A DNA stretch of 64,000 nt from Cyanomargarita calcarea GSE-NOS-MK-12-04C (GCA_019359595.1 JAHHGZ010000007.1:1-64000); one strand, 5' to 3'. Numbered from the stretch's first letter, positions 17,493-26,009 are shown. Notes: generated by a model not told the origin, from the letters alone. Made by a program: numbers and translations.

Positions 17493-18553
17493 CTATTTTT
17501 TGGTCGCTTGAGTGTCTTAGACGAGATTGGTCCGAGAAGTTGATTGAGGTCACGTAGTTGTTCCGCTGTACCCATTGCAATTAACAAATCTTTAGGCATT
17601 AAAACAGTGTCACCAGTGGGTCCACCAATTAAGTTACCATCAGCGCGGCGAATTGCAAGAACTAATGCCCCACTTTGCGATCGCAATCTTGCTTTCTGTA
17701 ATGTTTGCCCCACAACCGGACATACAGAAGGGTCTAACAAAAATTCTTCCATGTACAACTGGCGGTCAGCACTTGAGATAATACCATCTACAAAGTCCAT
17801 CACTTGGGGTCTGAGGGCCGCTGCAGCCATCCGCTTTCCCCCGGTAATGTATGGTGAAATTACCACATCGGCACCACCACGCTGCAATTTTTGCAAAGCT
17901 TCTTCTGTACTGGCACGAGCGATCGCTCTAATTTCTGGATTCAGTGTTTTTGCGGAAAGTACTGTATACAAATTTTCTGCATCCGAAGGGAGCGCCGCTA
18001 TTATACAGACTGCCCGTTCAATGCTCACCTTGAAAAGAGTTTCATCTAAAGTCGCATCACCCTGATATACTGTGTAACCATGATCTTGGGCATACCGCAC
18101 AGATTCCATTTCAGAGTCAACAATCACAAAAAGGACGCCTTCAGCCTCAAAGTCTTTCGCAATTTGACGACCTGTGCGACTAAATCCACAGATAATATAA
18201 TGCCCTGATAAGGATTCCATTACGCGCCTCTGTTGTCTTAGTCGAATTCCTTCTTGAAAATACCCTTGAATTACAGCTTCTGTAAATCTGTTGACGATAT
18301 AACCGATACTAACAACCCCCATCAAAATCAGGGCGATGGTAAATAGTCTTCCCCGACTTCCTAGAGGATGTATCTCTCCATAGCCAACGGTAGCTAGAGT
18401 AATTACCGTCATGTACGCGGCGTCTTCCCATGCCCAGCCCTCTATAAGCCTATACCACAAAGTCCCCAGGAGCAATACACAGCCTAGGGCCCCAGTCCCC
18501 ACCATTAACTCTTTCTGAATGCGTTGGTATTTTTGCTCAAGTGTTAAGTACAC
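17486..18553 (-). CDS. Potassium channel with TrkA-N/TrkA-C (RCK) domains
   Basis: The 355-residue product has two membrane helices (about 17-37 and 77-100) around a pore loop with the selectivity filter TLATVGYGEIHP, followed by a TrkA-N Rossmann domain (YIICGFSRTGRQIA, a GxGxxG-like nucleotide-binding loop with GFSRTG) and a TrkA-C domain (about 265-345). This is the Kch/MthK-like design of a tetrameric inner-membrane K+ channel gated by ligand binding to RCK domains. It is convergent to the aldolase gene. Ligand identity is unknown. Confidence 0.93.
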   Translation of the reverse strand: MYLTLEQKYQRIQKELMVGTGALGCVLLLGTLWYRLIEGWAWEDAAYMTVITLATVGYGEIHPLGSRGRLFTIALILMGVVSIGYIVNRFTEAVIQGYFQEGIRLRQQRRVMESLSGHYIICGFSRTGRQIAKDFEAEGVLFVIVDSEMESVRYAQDHGYTVYQGDATLDETLFKVSIERAVCIIAALPSDAENLYTVLSAKTLNPEIRAIARASTEEALQKLQRGGADVVISPYITGGKRMAAAALRPQVMDFVDGIISSADRQLYMEEFLLDPSVCPVVGQTLQKARLRSQSGALVLAIRRADGNLIGGPTGDTVLMPKDLLIAMGTAEQLRDLNQLLGPISSKTLKRPKNSQ

Positions 18554-18719
18554 AACTTTTTTTCACTATATTCTATTCGTTAGAAGATATCCAAAGGTTA
18601 GCCTAGGATAAGCTAGAAAAAATATTGCTTGTTAAGAAATCAAAAGAAATTTTTCAAAATATCCATCAGAATAGTAAACAGATATACAATCACAGGTTCT
18701 TAGGAGAGGGGCAGTCACC

Positions 18720-19973
18720 ATGCAAACTCTATTTCCACAAGTCACAATAAACCCATTTAACGCAGATAGCTTTAATGAAGCGGTAATGTCTACCTACGCA
18801 CGGTTTCCTTTAGCCCTAGAAAGGGGTGCTGGATGCCGGGTTTGGGATACCGATGGGCGGGAATATCTCGATTTTGTGGCGGGTATTGCCACTTGTACCC
18901 TAGGACATGCCCACCCAGCGATGGTGGAAGCAGTGACACGGCAAATTCAGAAGCTGCATCACGTTTCTAATTTGTACTATATTCCCGAGCAGGGAGAACT
19001 GGCAAAATGGATAGTTGACCATTCTTGCGCTGACCGTGTATTTTTCTGCAATTCTGGAGCGGAAGCTAACGAAGGTGCTATTAAACTGGCGCGAAAATAC
19101 GCACACACAGTGTTAGATATTGAACAACCAATAATTTTAACTGCCAGTGGTAGTTTCCACGGGAGAACTCTTGCAACGATTACGGCCACAGCCCAGCCGA
19201 AGTATCAAAAATATTTTGATCCCTTGGTACCGGGATTTGACTACGTAGCTTATAACGATATTCGGGCGTTAGAAGCCGCAATTAGCGAATTAGATGAAGG
19301 TGATTATGGCGTAGCAGCGATTCTACTGGAACCATTGCAGGGTGAAGGTGGCGTGCGTCCGGGAGATGTGGAATACTTCCAAAGAGTGCGGGAAATTTGC
19401 GATGAAACGGGTATTTTATTGATATTCGATGAAGTGCAAGTTGGGATGGGACGTAGCGGTAAATTATGGGGTTATGAGAATCTGGGAGTGGAACCGGACA
19501 TTTTCACCAGTGCGAAGGGATTAGGTGGTGGTATTCCTATCGGGGCCTTGATGAGTAAAAAATTCTGCGACGTTTTCAAACCCGGAGAACACGCTAGCAC
19601 CTTTGGCGGAAATCCATTTGTTTGTGGAGTTGCACTCAGTGTGTGTCAGACATTGGAGAAAGAGAATATTTTACAGAACGTGCAGGATCGGGGGGAACAA
19701 TTAAGAAATGGATTGCGGGCGATCGCTTCTAAATATCCCGATCTGATTACCGAAGTACGCGGTTGGGGTTTAATCAACGGCATGGAATTAGCTGCCGACA
19801 TTGAGCTAACTGCCCCTGATATCGTCAAAGCTGCCATAGATAACGGCTTATTGCTTGTACCAGCAGGGCCAAAAGTTGTCCGCTTTGTACCACCTTTAAT
19901 TGTCACAGAAGCAGAAGTTAAGATGGCATTGCAAGCTTTAGATAAGGCGATCGCGACTGTGGCAACAGAATAG
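18720..19973 (+). CDS. argD: Acetylornithine aminotransferase
   Basis: The 417-residue product is a class III PLP-dependent aminotransferase. It has LDFVAGIATCTLGHAHP, NSGAEANEGAIKLAR, SFHGRTLATI, the E-G-G-V loop ILLEPLQGEGG, IFDEVQVGMGRSG and the PLP lysine in TSAKGLGGGIPIG. It converts N-acetylglutamate semialdehyde to N-acetylornithine in arginine synthesis (and may act in lysine synthesis). The start at 18720 follows agagggg. It is not in an operon with other arg genes here. Close relatives such as ornithine or GABA aminotransferases cannot be strictly excluded, but length and motifs fit ArgD. Confidence 0.92.
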   Translation: MQTLFPQVTINPFNADSFNEAVMSTYARFPLALERGAGCRVWDTDGREYLDFVAGIATCTLGHAHPAMVEAVTRQIQKLHHVSNLYYIPEQGELAKWIVDHSCADRVFFCNSGAEANEGAIKLARKYAHTVLDIEQPIILTASGSFHGRTLATITATAQPKYQKYFDPLVPGFDYVAYNDIRALEAAISELDEGDYGVAAILLEPLQGEGGVRPGDVEYFQRVREICDETGILLIFDEVQVGMGRSGKLWGYENLGVEPDIFTSAKGLGGGIPIGALMSKKFCDVFKPGEHASTFGGNPFVCGVALSVCQTLEKENILQNVQDRGEQLRNGLRAIASKYPDLITEVRGWGLINGMELAADIELTAPDIVKAAIDNGLLLVPAGPKVVRFVPPLIVTEAEVKMALQALDKAIATVATE

Positions 19974-19986
19974 GGGAAATGGAAAA

Positions 19987-20198
19987 GTTAGGAGTTAGGA
20001 GTTAGGAGTTAGGAATTTTTAACTCCAAACTGCTAATACCAATTCTGTATGAGGTTGCGCTTTATTCACCCACACCCTAGAAGGGTGAGGCTATACGTAC
20101 AAAGCCCACCTGCGTGGGCTAATTAGACGTATCTTCATACTATTTGATATAACTCCTAACTCCTAACTCCTAACTCCTAACTCCTAACTCCTAACTCC
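19987..20198. repeat. Inverted STRR heptamer arrays flanking a 140-bp core
   Basis: Four ggagtta heptamers at 19987-20014 are mirrored by about six taactcc heptamers at 20151-20198. Between them lie two further short inverted pairs (caccctagaagggtg and agcccacctgcgtgggct). The arrays match the STRR class known from heterocystous cyanobacteria. The whole block separates argD from convergent tsaB and could fold into a long hairpin. Confidence 0.8.
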
Positions 20199-20199
20199 C

Positions 20200-20868
20200 T
20201 TAGCTCATATCCACGGGATGTTGACCATAGTAGGGCAAAGCTTCTGACCAATCAGGACGCTTACCTTGTTGGTATTGTAAATATGCAAGTTCCAAGACAC
20301 TTGTTACCGTTGCTGCTAAACCAGATTTTGCTTCAATTAGCTGATAAGCCCTATCGCAATTAGCTAGTTTTTCCTCCCATGTTTCTGCTGTAAAAACAGT
20401 ATCTGGTAACAAAGCCGTGATTTTGTCTTCATCAGCCGTTACTTGATAAATAGCGCCAAAAACTTGACCCCGTTGTGCTGCCATTTCCACTGCGATAACC
20501 AACCCCTCCTCGTTTACGGGGTTGGGGGTGGGGTTCACTGACCAAGCTGTAGCCGCTAAAGTCGAAACAGCAAATACAGGAATACCTAGCTGCTGTCCTA
20601 AAGTCCTAGCTGTTACAACTCCAATCCGAGTGCCAGTAAAACCACCAGGTCCTTTAGCTACTGCAATAAACGCCAAATCATCCCAAGTATGGGGCTTGAT
20701 AAAATCGATTAGATATTGATGGATGTGACTGGATAACTCCCGCTGCAAATCCCACACACCAAAACGGATTTCACTTTTAAAATTACCTATAGCCAAACCC
20801 AACTCCAAAGTGGTGGTATGCAACGCCAAACCGTACTTTACTCCTTCAAGATGCTCTAACGTCGTCAA
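20200..20868 (-). CDS. tsaB: tRNA threonylcarbamoyladenosine biosynthesis protein TsaB
   Basis: The 222-residue product has the TsaB/Gcp-like fold: LALHTTTLELGLAI at the start, IAVAKGPGGFTGTRIGV (the PGSFTGLR-like motif) and a YLQYQQGKRPDWSEALPYY C-terminus. TsaB pairs with TsaD and TsaE to make the t6A modification on ANN-decoding tRNAs in the cytosol. The segment NPTPNPVNEEG is encoded by a hairpin (20499-20525) that looks like an inserted repeat. The stop codon lies next to the STRR array. Confidence 0.88.
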   Translation of the reverse strand: MTTLEHLEGVKYGLALHTTTLELGLAIGNFKSEIRFGVWDLQRELSSHIHQYLIDFIKPHTWDDLAFIAVAKGPGGFTGTRIGVVTARTLGQQLGIPVFAVSTLAATAWSVNPTPNPVNEEGLVIAVEMAAQRGQVFGAIYQVTADEDKITALLPDTVFTAETWEEKLANCDRAYQLIEAKSGLAATVTSVLELAYLQYQQGKRPDWSEALPYYGQHPVDMS

Positions 20869-21027
20869 TTTTAATAAGAATAACGCGATCCTATTTATTC
20901 AATCACATATAGTTAAAACTAGAATTAGCAATACTAAAAATTTTATGAAACTTAAAAAACGAAGTCACTCAACCAAAATTGATTTACGTGGATTTCAGAT
21001 GGAGATCAAGCGATCGCAATTCACCCC

Positions 21028-21174
21028 AGGGCTATTTCATTCTCTCAAAAAGCCCTCATCCCCTAACCCCTTCTCCTACCTTGGGATTCGTGGGATTGGA
21101 GTCTTCCTTCCCTCTTGTCAAACTTGGGAGAGGGGCTGGGAAGTGTGAGGGTTTTTTGATAATGAAATAGCCCT
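21028..21174. repeat. 147-bp palindromic element
   Basis: Perfect 14-bp ends (agggctatttcatt and its complement) enclose further complementary parts (aaaaagccctca with tgtgagggtttttt; cccc-rich with gggg-rich tracts). This is a MITE-like or structured repeat with no coding capacity. It lies in the 740-bp space upstream of tsaB. Confidence 0.75.
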
Positions 21175-21280
21175 GCTTGTTTGGTGTAAGCTGCTTATTT
21201 TAGCAAAACATACGAAGTTGGCGATTTGATAATTATACCGTTTCTTTGTGAAGCTGCATATATTACCCCCCGGCTACGCC

Positions 21281-21303
21281 GTCCCCCCTTGCCAAGGGGG
21301 GAC
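21281..21303. repeat. Perfect 10-bp hairpin
   Basis: gtcccccctt pairs with aaggggggac over a 3-nt loop, flanked by accccccgg and caggggggt that can extend pairing. This is a repeat type frequent in filamentous cyanobacteria. Confidence 0.6.
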
Positions 21304-21348
21304 TACAGGGGGGTCTTGATTATGTGCATCTTCATACAGAATTGGTAT

Positions 21349-21540
21349 TACCGCTTACCCAAAGATAAAAGTGAGCGCGAACAATTAGGACTAAAAATCG
21401 GATTTGATGGACATTATCTTCTGCATAAAATTTGGCCTAGTGAAATTCCCCAGTGTGATTTGCGTCAACTAGAAACTGTTGAAACATTAAGAAAAATATG
21501 GATTCAACAGTACACATTTGACAAATCTGGCTTAGTTTAG
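21349..21540 (+). pseudogene. Fragment of IS1182-like transposase
   Basis: About 60 codons read YRLPKDKSEREQLGLKIG, then FDGHYLLHKIW and VETLRKIWIQQYTFD. This pattern (RLPK.K.ER..L...IG.DG..LL..I followed by ETLR.IW.QQY) resembles the linker region of IS1182-family transposases of cyanobacteria. The catalytic part is absent, and the 5' end runs into repeat DNA (the ataccaattctgtatg word, inverted). It is a remnant without inverted ends that I can find. Family placement is by remembered similarity. Confidence 0.5.
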
Positions 21541-21608
21541 GGGTGGTTTTCGTCAAAAACGAACGAACAAGATATCTATATATCCTCATAACTTGATATA
21601 ACTGCGTT

Positions 21609-22115
21609 CTACTCTCTAGCAATTACTATATCTGTAGACTTAATGACTGCATAGGCTTCTTCCCCAACAGCAAGTTCAAGCTCTTCGGCAGAGACTTGTG
21701 TAATCACAGAAGTTAACTTAACTCGATGGACAATTTCTACCGTCACTTCACAATTTACTGCTCCACGGACAATTTCTGTAACAACACCTTTGAGGACATT
21801 ACGGGAGCTAACTTTTAATGCTTTCTTTTGAATACCACTTTCTACCCCAGGTAGAAAATTATCGGCATCAAAATTTTCTTCTTGTTTGGTAGGTTTTTTC
21901 CGACTTTTTTTAGTTTCCGGTAGAGGATTTTCAGTCTCAAAACTTTGTTTGGTTTCGGTTGGTAATGGTAGCGAAGAATGTTTATCCAAAGTCCGTACCA
22001 TTTGCCGTAAAATCTCAGTTTTCGTGCGCTGAGACTTTTGGCAGAACTCCTCTAGGATTTTCCGCTCTTCCTCTGATGTTTGAAATGTGACCCATCCTTG
22101 TTCTTTTCTTGGCAT
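21609..22115 (-). CDS. Ribbon-helix-helix / Mop (TOBE) protein, candidate molybdate regulator
   Basis: The 168-residue product from ATG 22115 (MPRKEQGWVTF) starts with a CopG/MetJ-like segment (about residues 6-45: one beta strand GWVTFQTS, then two helices ending in MVRTLDKH) and a charged linker. Residues about 103-168 form a Mop/TOBE domain (SSRNVLKGVVTEIVRGAVN...STDIVIARE), known in molbindins and ModE for binding molybdate or tungstate. An in-frame ATG at 22169 would add 18 residues and overlap the operator, so I prefer 22115. It is divergent from modA. I infer a molybdate-sensing repressor that replaces ModE; molybdate storage is an alternative. Confidence 0.8.
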   Translation of the reverse strand: MPRKEQGWVTFQTSEEERKILEEFCQKSQRTKTEILRQMVRTLDKHSSLPLPTETKQSFETENPLPETKKSRKKPTKQEENFDADNFLPGVESGIQKKALKVSSRNVLKGVVTEIVRGAVNCEVTVEIVHRVKLTSVITQVSAEELELAVGEEAYAVIKSTDIVIARE

Positions 22116-22120
22116 AAATG

Positions 22121-22158
22121 TTACCAAGTTAATTGGTAAGTTGGTAAAAAGTTGGTAT
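22121..22158. promoter_or_regulatory. Palindromic operator candidate with extra half-sites
   Basis: The sequence ttaccaagttaattggtaa (22121-22139) is a perfect inverted repeat of TTACCAA around 5 bp. It is followed by ttggtaa at 22141 and ttggtat at 22152, giving three direct half-sites at 8 and 11 bp spacing. It begins 5 bp upstream of the RHH-Mop start codon, in the space shared with modA. Arrays of short sites are typical targets of ribbon-helix-helix proteins. Confidence 0.55.
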
Positions 22159-22211
22159 GATAAAACCAAATGTTAATTTTACTTTGAAAATGTTCTCATA
22201 ACCAGGCAATA

Positions 22212-23012
22212 ATGAACAGAAGACGATTTTTTGCTTTCGTTGGTGGGACGGTTGCCAGTTTATTGTTGACAATTGGCTTACCGTTGCTGACTCCCTCGAC
22301 CTCGACTGTGGTAGCACAGTCAAATGCGAGTTTATTAGTATCTACTGCCGCCAGCTTGACAGATGCGATGCAGGAAATTAAAACTAATTACCAACAAAGT
22401 AAGCCTGGAGTCACCATCAATTATAATTTTGGCGCTTCTGGTGCTTTACTGCAACAAATCCAGCAGGGTGCCCCAGTTGACATCTTTATCTCTGCTGGTA
22501 AAAAGCAGGTAGATACTTTGGAACAGTCAGGGCAACTGGTTGCAGGTACTCGCAGCATTTTAGCAAAGAACCGTCTAGTGTTGATTGTTCCCAGGAGTAC
22601 CGTTGGTGTCACCAGTTTCTTTAACCTCACCAGAGACAATATTAAAAAAATTGCTATCGGTGAACCCAGAAGTGTACCAGCAGGGCAATATGCAGAGCAA
22701 GTTCTGCAAAAATTGGGTATTTACGAGAAAGTGAAGGCAAAATTTGTCTATGCTAACAACGTGCGTCAAGTTTTAGCTGCGGTCGAAAGTGGTAATGCTG
22801 ACGCAGGTTTAGTTTATCGAACTGATGCTGCAATTTCTAAGAAAGTCAAGACTGTGGTTGCGGCAGATGATAAATATCACTCACCCATAGTTTATCCAAT
22901 GGGAGTGTTGAAACAGAGTAAAAATGTTGCTGCTGCAACAGAGTTTGCCCAGTATTTATCTAGCGAACAGGCTAAAGGTGTTCTCAAGAAATACGGCTTT
23001 ATCTTGCCTTAA
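22212..23012 (+). CDS. modA: Molybdate ABC transporter substrate-binding protein
   Basis: The 266-residue product has a signal peptide (MNRRRFFAFVGGTVASLLLT, twin-arginine-like RR, cleavage near VVAQS) and the ModA fold: LLVSTAASLTDAMQEI with the serine/alanine ligand loop, NFGASGALLQQI, APVDIFISAGKKQ and a C-terminal VVYPMGVLK-like strand (IVYPMGVLK). It captures molybdate in the periplasm for the ModBC transporter encoded about 320 bp downstream. The shared control region contains the operator candidate. Confidence 0.93.
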   Translation: MNRRRFFAFVGGTVASLLLTIGLPLLTPSTSTVVAQSNASLLVSTAASLTDAMQEIKTNYQQSKPGVTINYNFGASGALLQQIQQGAPVDIFISAGKKQVDTLEQSGQLVAGTRSILAKNRLVLIVPRSTVGVTSFFNLTRDNIKKIAIGEPRSVPAGQYAEQVLQKLGIYEKVKAKFVYANNVRQVLAAVESGNADAGLVYRTDAAISKKVKTVVAADDKYHSPIVYPMGVLKQSKNVAAATEFAQYLSSEQAKGVLKKYGFILP

Positions 23013-23051
23013 TTTTAAACAGGGAATCTGATATTTTGCACTTCTAAAAAA

Positions 23052-23240
23052 GAATGTCAAAATTATCACTGGTATTATCTTGGGAAATCGATTAAGGTTC
23101 CTATCCGCCAGGGACTAAAAGTCCCTGACGAGTCGCACAAGTCCATTAAAATGGACTAGAAATGATGCTTTTGTTTTATAGTAATTTTCATAACTTTTAA
23201 AATTACAAATATGTGGTTTATACGCAAGTCGCAAGATAGG
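23052..23240. repeat. Long interspersed repeat, uninterrupted copy
   Basis: A 189-bp stretch is matched in order at 33048-33410. It contains two palindromes: cagggac-taaaa-gtccctg and agtccattaaaatggact. It fills most of the modA-modBC space. The remaining DNA to 23329 has STRR-like taact words only. Confidence 0.7.
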
Positions 23241-23329
23241 AGTAATAGGGAGTGGGGAGTAGGATTGAGGGTAAGGGATTAATTTATAACTCTTAATTTC
23301 TAACTTGTAATTCCTAACTCAATCTGAAT

Positions 23330-25117
23330 ATGCCCCAAGATTTAACTCCCCTGTGGTTATCAATAAAAACTTCTTTACTTGCAACAGTTATTACCTTCTT
23401 TGTCGGTATTGCTGCTGCTTATTGGATGCTGGGATATCGCGGTAAAGGTAAGTCATTTATTGAAGGAATATTCGTTTCTCCCTTGATTTTACCCCCTACT
23501 GTCGTCGGCTTTTTGTTGCTGATGTTTTTTGGTAAATTCGGTCCAGCAGGGCAGTTTCTGGATAAATTCGGTGGCTTTAGTGTCGTTTTTAACTGGTATG
23601 GCGCGGCGATCGCTGCCACTGTAGTTTCCTTCCCGTTGATGTACCGCACGGCATTGGGTGCTTTTGAACAAATCGACCAAAATCTTCTACTGGTAGCAAA
23701 AACTCTTGGGGCTTCCCAATCGGCAATATTTTGGCGCATCATGTTACCCCTATCGTTGCCTGGAGTTTTAGCAGGGACAACATTGGCTTTTGCCCGTGCT
23801 TTGGGTGAATTTGGCGCAACTTTGATGTTAGCCGGTAACATTCCAGGACAAACCCAAACCATGCCTCTAGCGATTTATTTTGCTGTCGAAGGAGGAGCAA
23901 ATAATGAAGCTTGGTTTTGGTCGCTGGTAATTATGGGCACTTCTTTATCAGGAATTATCGGGGTGAATATTTGGCAGGAATTGCGAGGGAAGGGGAGGAA
24001 GGGGGGACAGGGAGGACAAAGAAGCAATTTTTGTCCCTTGTCTCCCCACTCCCCTATGAGCGTTGATATCTATAAACAACTTGCTGACTTTGAATTACAA
24101 GTATCATTCAGTGCAGATAACCAACCTTTGGGATTATTGGGTGGTTCTGGGGCTGGGAAGAGTATGATTTTACGCTGTTTGGCGGGGGTGGAAACACCAA
24201 CTTCCGGACAGATTATTTTAAATGGACGGGTATTGTTTGATTCGGAACGTAAAATTAATGTACCGTCACGCGATCGCAAAATTGGTTTTTTAGTTCAAAA
24301 TTACGCTTTGTTCCCCCACATGACGGTAACGCAAAATATTGCCTTTGGTTTACCTAAAGGACTTTCCGCTTCAGCGATGCGGGTACAAGTTGAAACCCAA
24401 CTTTTAGCGTTACAATTGGCGGGATTGGGAGATAGATATCCTCACCAACTTTCCGGGGGACAACAACAACGGGTAGCATTAGCAAGGGCATTAGCTTCGC
24501 AACCGGAAGCGTTATTACTAGACGAGCCATTTTCAGCATTGGATACATATTTGCGAAGCCAACTTGAACAGGAAATGGTGGCAAAGCTTGCTGATTACGG
24601 TGGTGTGTCTCTATTTGTCACTCACAATATGGAAGAGGCTTATCGAGTTTGCCCAAATTTATTAGTATTGGAGCAAGGAAAAGCTGTACAATATGGCTCC
24701 AGACAAGAGGTTTTTCAACGACCTAGAACTGTAACAGTTGCTCAAATTACCGGTTGTAAAAACTTTTCTCATGCTGTAGTTACAGCGTCGCAAGAAGTAG
24801 AGGCTGTTGATTGGGGTTGCAGATTACAAGTAATAGAACCAATCCCAAGTAAATTATCCCATATCGGGATTCGCGCTCATCAAATTAATTTTACCAACGA
24901 TCCAAATCAGGAAAATACTTTCCCTTGTTGGTTAGCAAATTCCATCGAAACCCCGCATCGAATGACGGTGTTTTTGAAATTGCAAAGTCCTCCTGAAAAT
25001 GTTGGTAATTATCACCTGCAAGCGGAGGTTTTCAAGGAGAAATGGGCGACAATTAAAGACCAACCTTTTCCTTGGTACGTGCGGTTGGATTCCTTGCGGT
25101 TGATTTTGATGGAGTAA
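23330..25117 (+). CDS. modBC: Fused molybdate permease-ATPase ModBC
   Basis: The 595-residue product has an N-terminal ModB permease (about 1-218; five or more helices, EAA loop with AKTLGASQSAIFWRIMLPL and ALGEFGATLMLAGNI) and a C-terminal ModC ATPase: Walker A GGSGAGKS at 271-278, signature LSGGQQQR from 374, Walker B ALLLDEP and switch His in FVTHNMEEA, then a C-terminal region to 595 that would correspond to a TOBE-type domain. ModBC fusions are known in heterocystous cyanobacteria. The joint (about 218-241) is G/K/Q-rich and encoded by a stem-loop repeat. The protein imports molybdate for nitrogenase and nitrate reductase. Partial modC copies lie downstream. Confidence 0.93.
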   Translation: MPQDLTPLWLSIKTSLLATVITFFVGIAAAYWMLGYRGKGKSFIEGIFVSPLILPPTVVGFLLLMFFGKFGPAGQFLDKFGGFSVVFNWYGAAIAATVVSFPLMYRTALGAFEQIDQNLLLVAKTLGASQSAIFWRIMLPLSLPGVLAGTTLAFARALGEFGATLMLAGNIPGQTQTMPLAIYFAVEGGANNEAWFWSLVIMGTSLSGIIGVNIWQELRGKGRKGGQGGQRSNFCPLSPHSPMSVDIYKQLADFELQVSFSADNQPLGLLGGSGAGKSMILRCLAGVETPTSGQIILNGRVLFDSERKINVPSRDRKIGFLVQNYALFPHMTVTQNIAFGLPKGLSASAMRVQVETQLLALQLAGLGDRYPHQLSGGQQQRVALARALASQPEALLLDEPFSALDTYLRSQLEQEMVAKLADYGGVSLFVTHNMEEAYRVCPNLLVLEQGKAVQYGSRQEVFQRPRTVTVAQITGCKNFSHAVVTASQEVEAVDWGCRLQVIEPIPSKLSHIGIRAHQINFTNDPNQENTFPCWLANSIETPHRMTVFLKLQSPPENVGNYHLQAEVFKEKWATIKDQPFPWYVRLDSLRLILME

Positions 25118-25252
25118 TTGCTGTTTTTTTCGGCTTCAAAGCTTTTGTAGGTTTGCTTGAGCCTATGCTGTGAAATTCACAGCCTAGTTAGGAAGTGTAA
25201 AACAATTATGCGATACCCTTGGCAACCATTTCTCCTAACCCCTAAGCCCTAG

Positions 25253-25325
25253 CCCTTTCAGGGCGGCTTCGCCTACGGGCAGGCTGCGCCAACAGAGACG
25301 CTAGGCAGACGAAGCTGGTATCGCA
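25253..25325. repeat. REP-like palindromic repeat
   Basis: The words ccctttcagggcgg, ggcttcgcctacgggcagg and agacgaagctgg form overlapping short inverted pairs. This is the abundant cttcgcctacgg repeat class of filamentous cyanobacteria. Confidence 0.6.
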
Positions 25326-25384
25326 ATTCATCCTTAATCGAACGGATAACTAGATGATTCTGCGTCCGCTAGAAGTATAATTAT

Positions 25385-25431
25385 ACGCTGCCTTGCGGGG
25401 TGGAAACACCAACGCAAGGTAAGATTAAAGC
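25385..25431 (+). pseudogene. modC fragment A (Walker A-proximal)
   Basis: The stretch acgctgccttgcggggtgg followed by aaacaccaacgcaaggtaag matches modC at about 24171-24215 (cgctgtttggcgggggtgg, aaacaccaacttccggacag). It covers the codons just after Walker A. About 1.5 kb away lies fragment B, so these are the two ends of a second, decayed modC interrupted by other genes. Confidence 0.65.
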
Positions 25432-25589
25432 TCGCCTTAAAAAGGTTAGAAATTGCGCTCTAGTTTAGTACGGTTTTCCGTCTTATTCATTCGGTAATGA
25501 CTTATTATGTAGTAAGGATTGATATTAAATTAAGGCAGAGGCAGGATATTATGAGGAAGCTATCGATACCAAATTTTAAAGACAGACAA

Positions 25590-26009
25590 ATGGGCCAAGT
25601 AATAATAACTTTAAACGTAGCCAATCGAATTGACCAAATATTAGCCGAACGAGGATTTATTTCCCCAGAAGAGGTTCGTTCGGTTACATTGACAGATGTT
25701 TTAGTTGATACAGGCGCAACATCATTATGTTTACCCTCATCTGTTATTACTCAATTAGGTTTAGTTCAACGAGGAGAAGCTAGCGTTGAAACCACTGTCG
25801 GAATAAGAAAAGGGCGAATATTTAGAGACGTTGACTTGTCTATTGAAGGACGCGCAAGTATTTTTGACTGTTTAGAACTTACAGAAGTATCTTACGCTTT
25901 ATTAGGTGCTGTACCAATGCAAATTTTAGGACTTGAGCCAGATTTAAAAAATCATCGATTGCGATTACTGCCTATGAATTCTGAACAAAGCTATCTAACA
26001 GTGTTGTAA
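25590..26009 (+). CDS. Clan AA (retropepsin-like) aspartic protease family protein
   Basis: The product contains one aspartic protease signature, VLVDTGATSLCLP, and a second conserved part, LLGAVPMQILGLE, the usual pattern of the small clan AA family. Active enzymes would be dimers, cytosolic. I prefer ATG 25590 (MGQVIITLNV, 139 residues), which matches the usual start of the family; the frame is open from 25497 and an ATG at 25551 has a better purine-rich leader. Such genes often sit near toxin-antitoxin or mobile regions, as here, and their role is unknown. It lies inside the broken modC region. Confidence 0.75.
   Translation: MGQVIITLNVANRIDQILAERGFISPEEVRSVTLTDVLVDTGATSLCLPSSVITQLGLVQRGEASVETTVGIRKGRIFRDVDLSIEGRASIFDCLELTEVSYALLGAVPMQILGLEPDLKNHRLRLLPMNSEQSYLTVL

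Noticed and set aside
20151-20198. CRISPR array candidate (taactcc repeats)
   Set aside because: Contiguous heptamers without spacers; STRR class.
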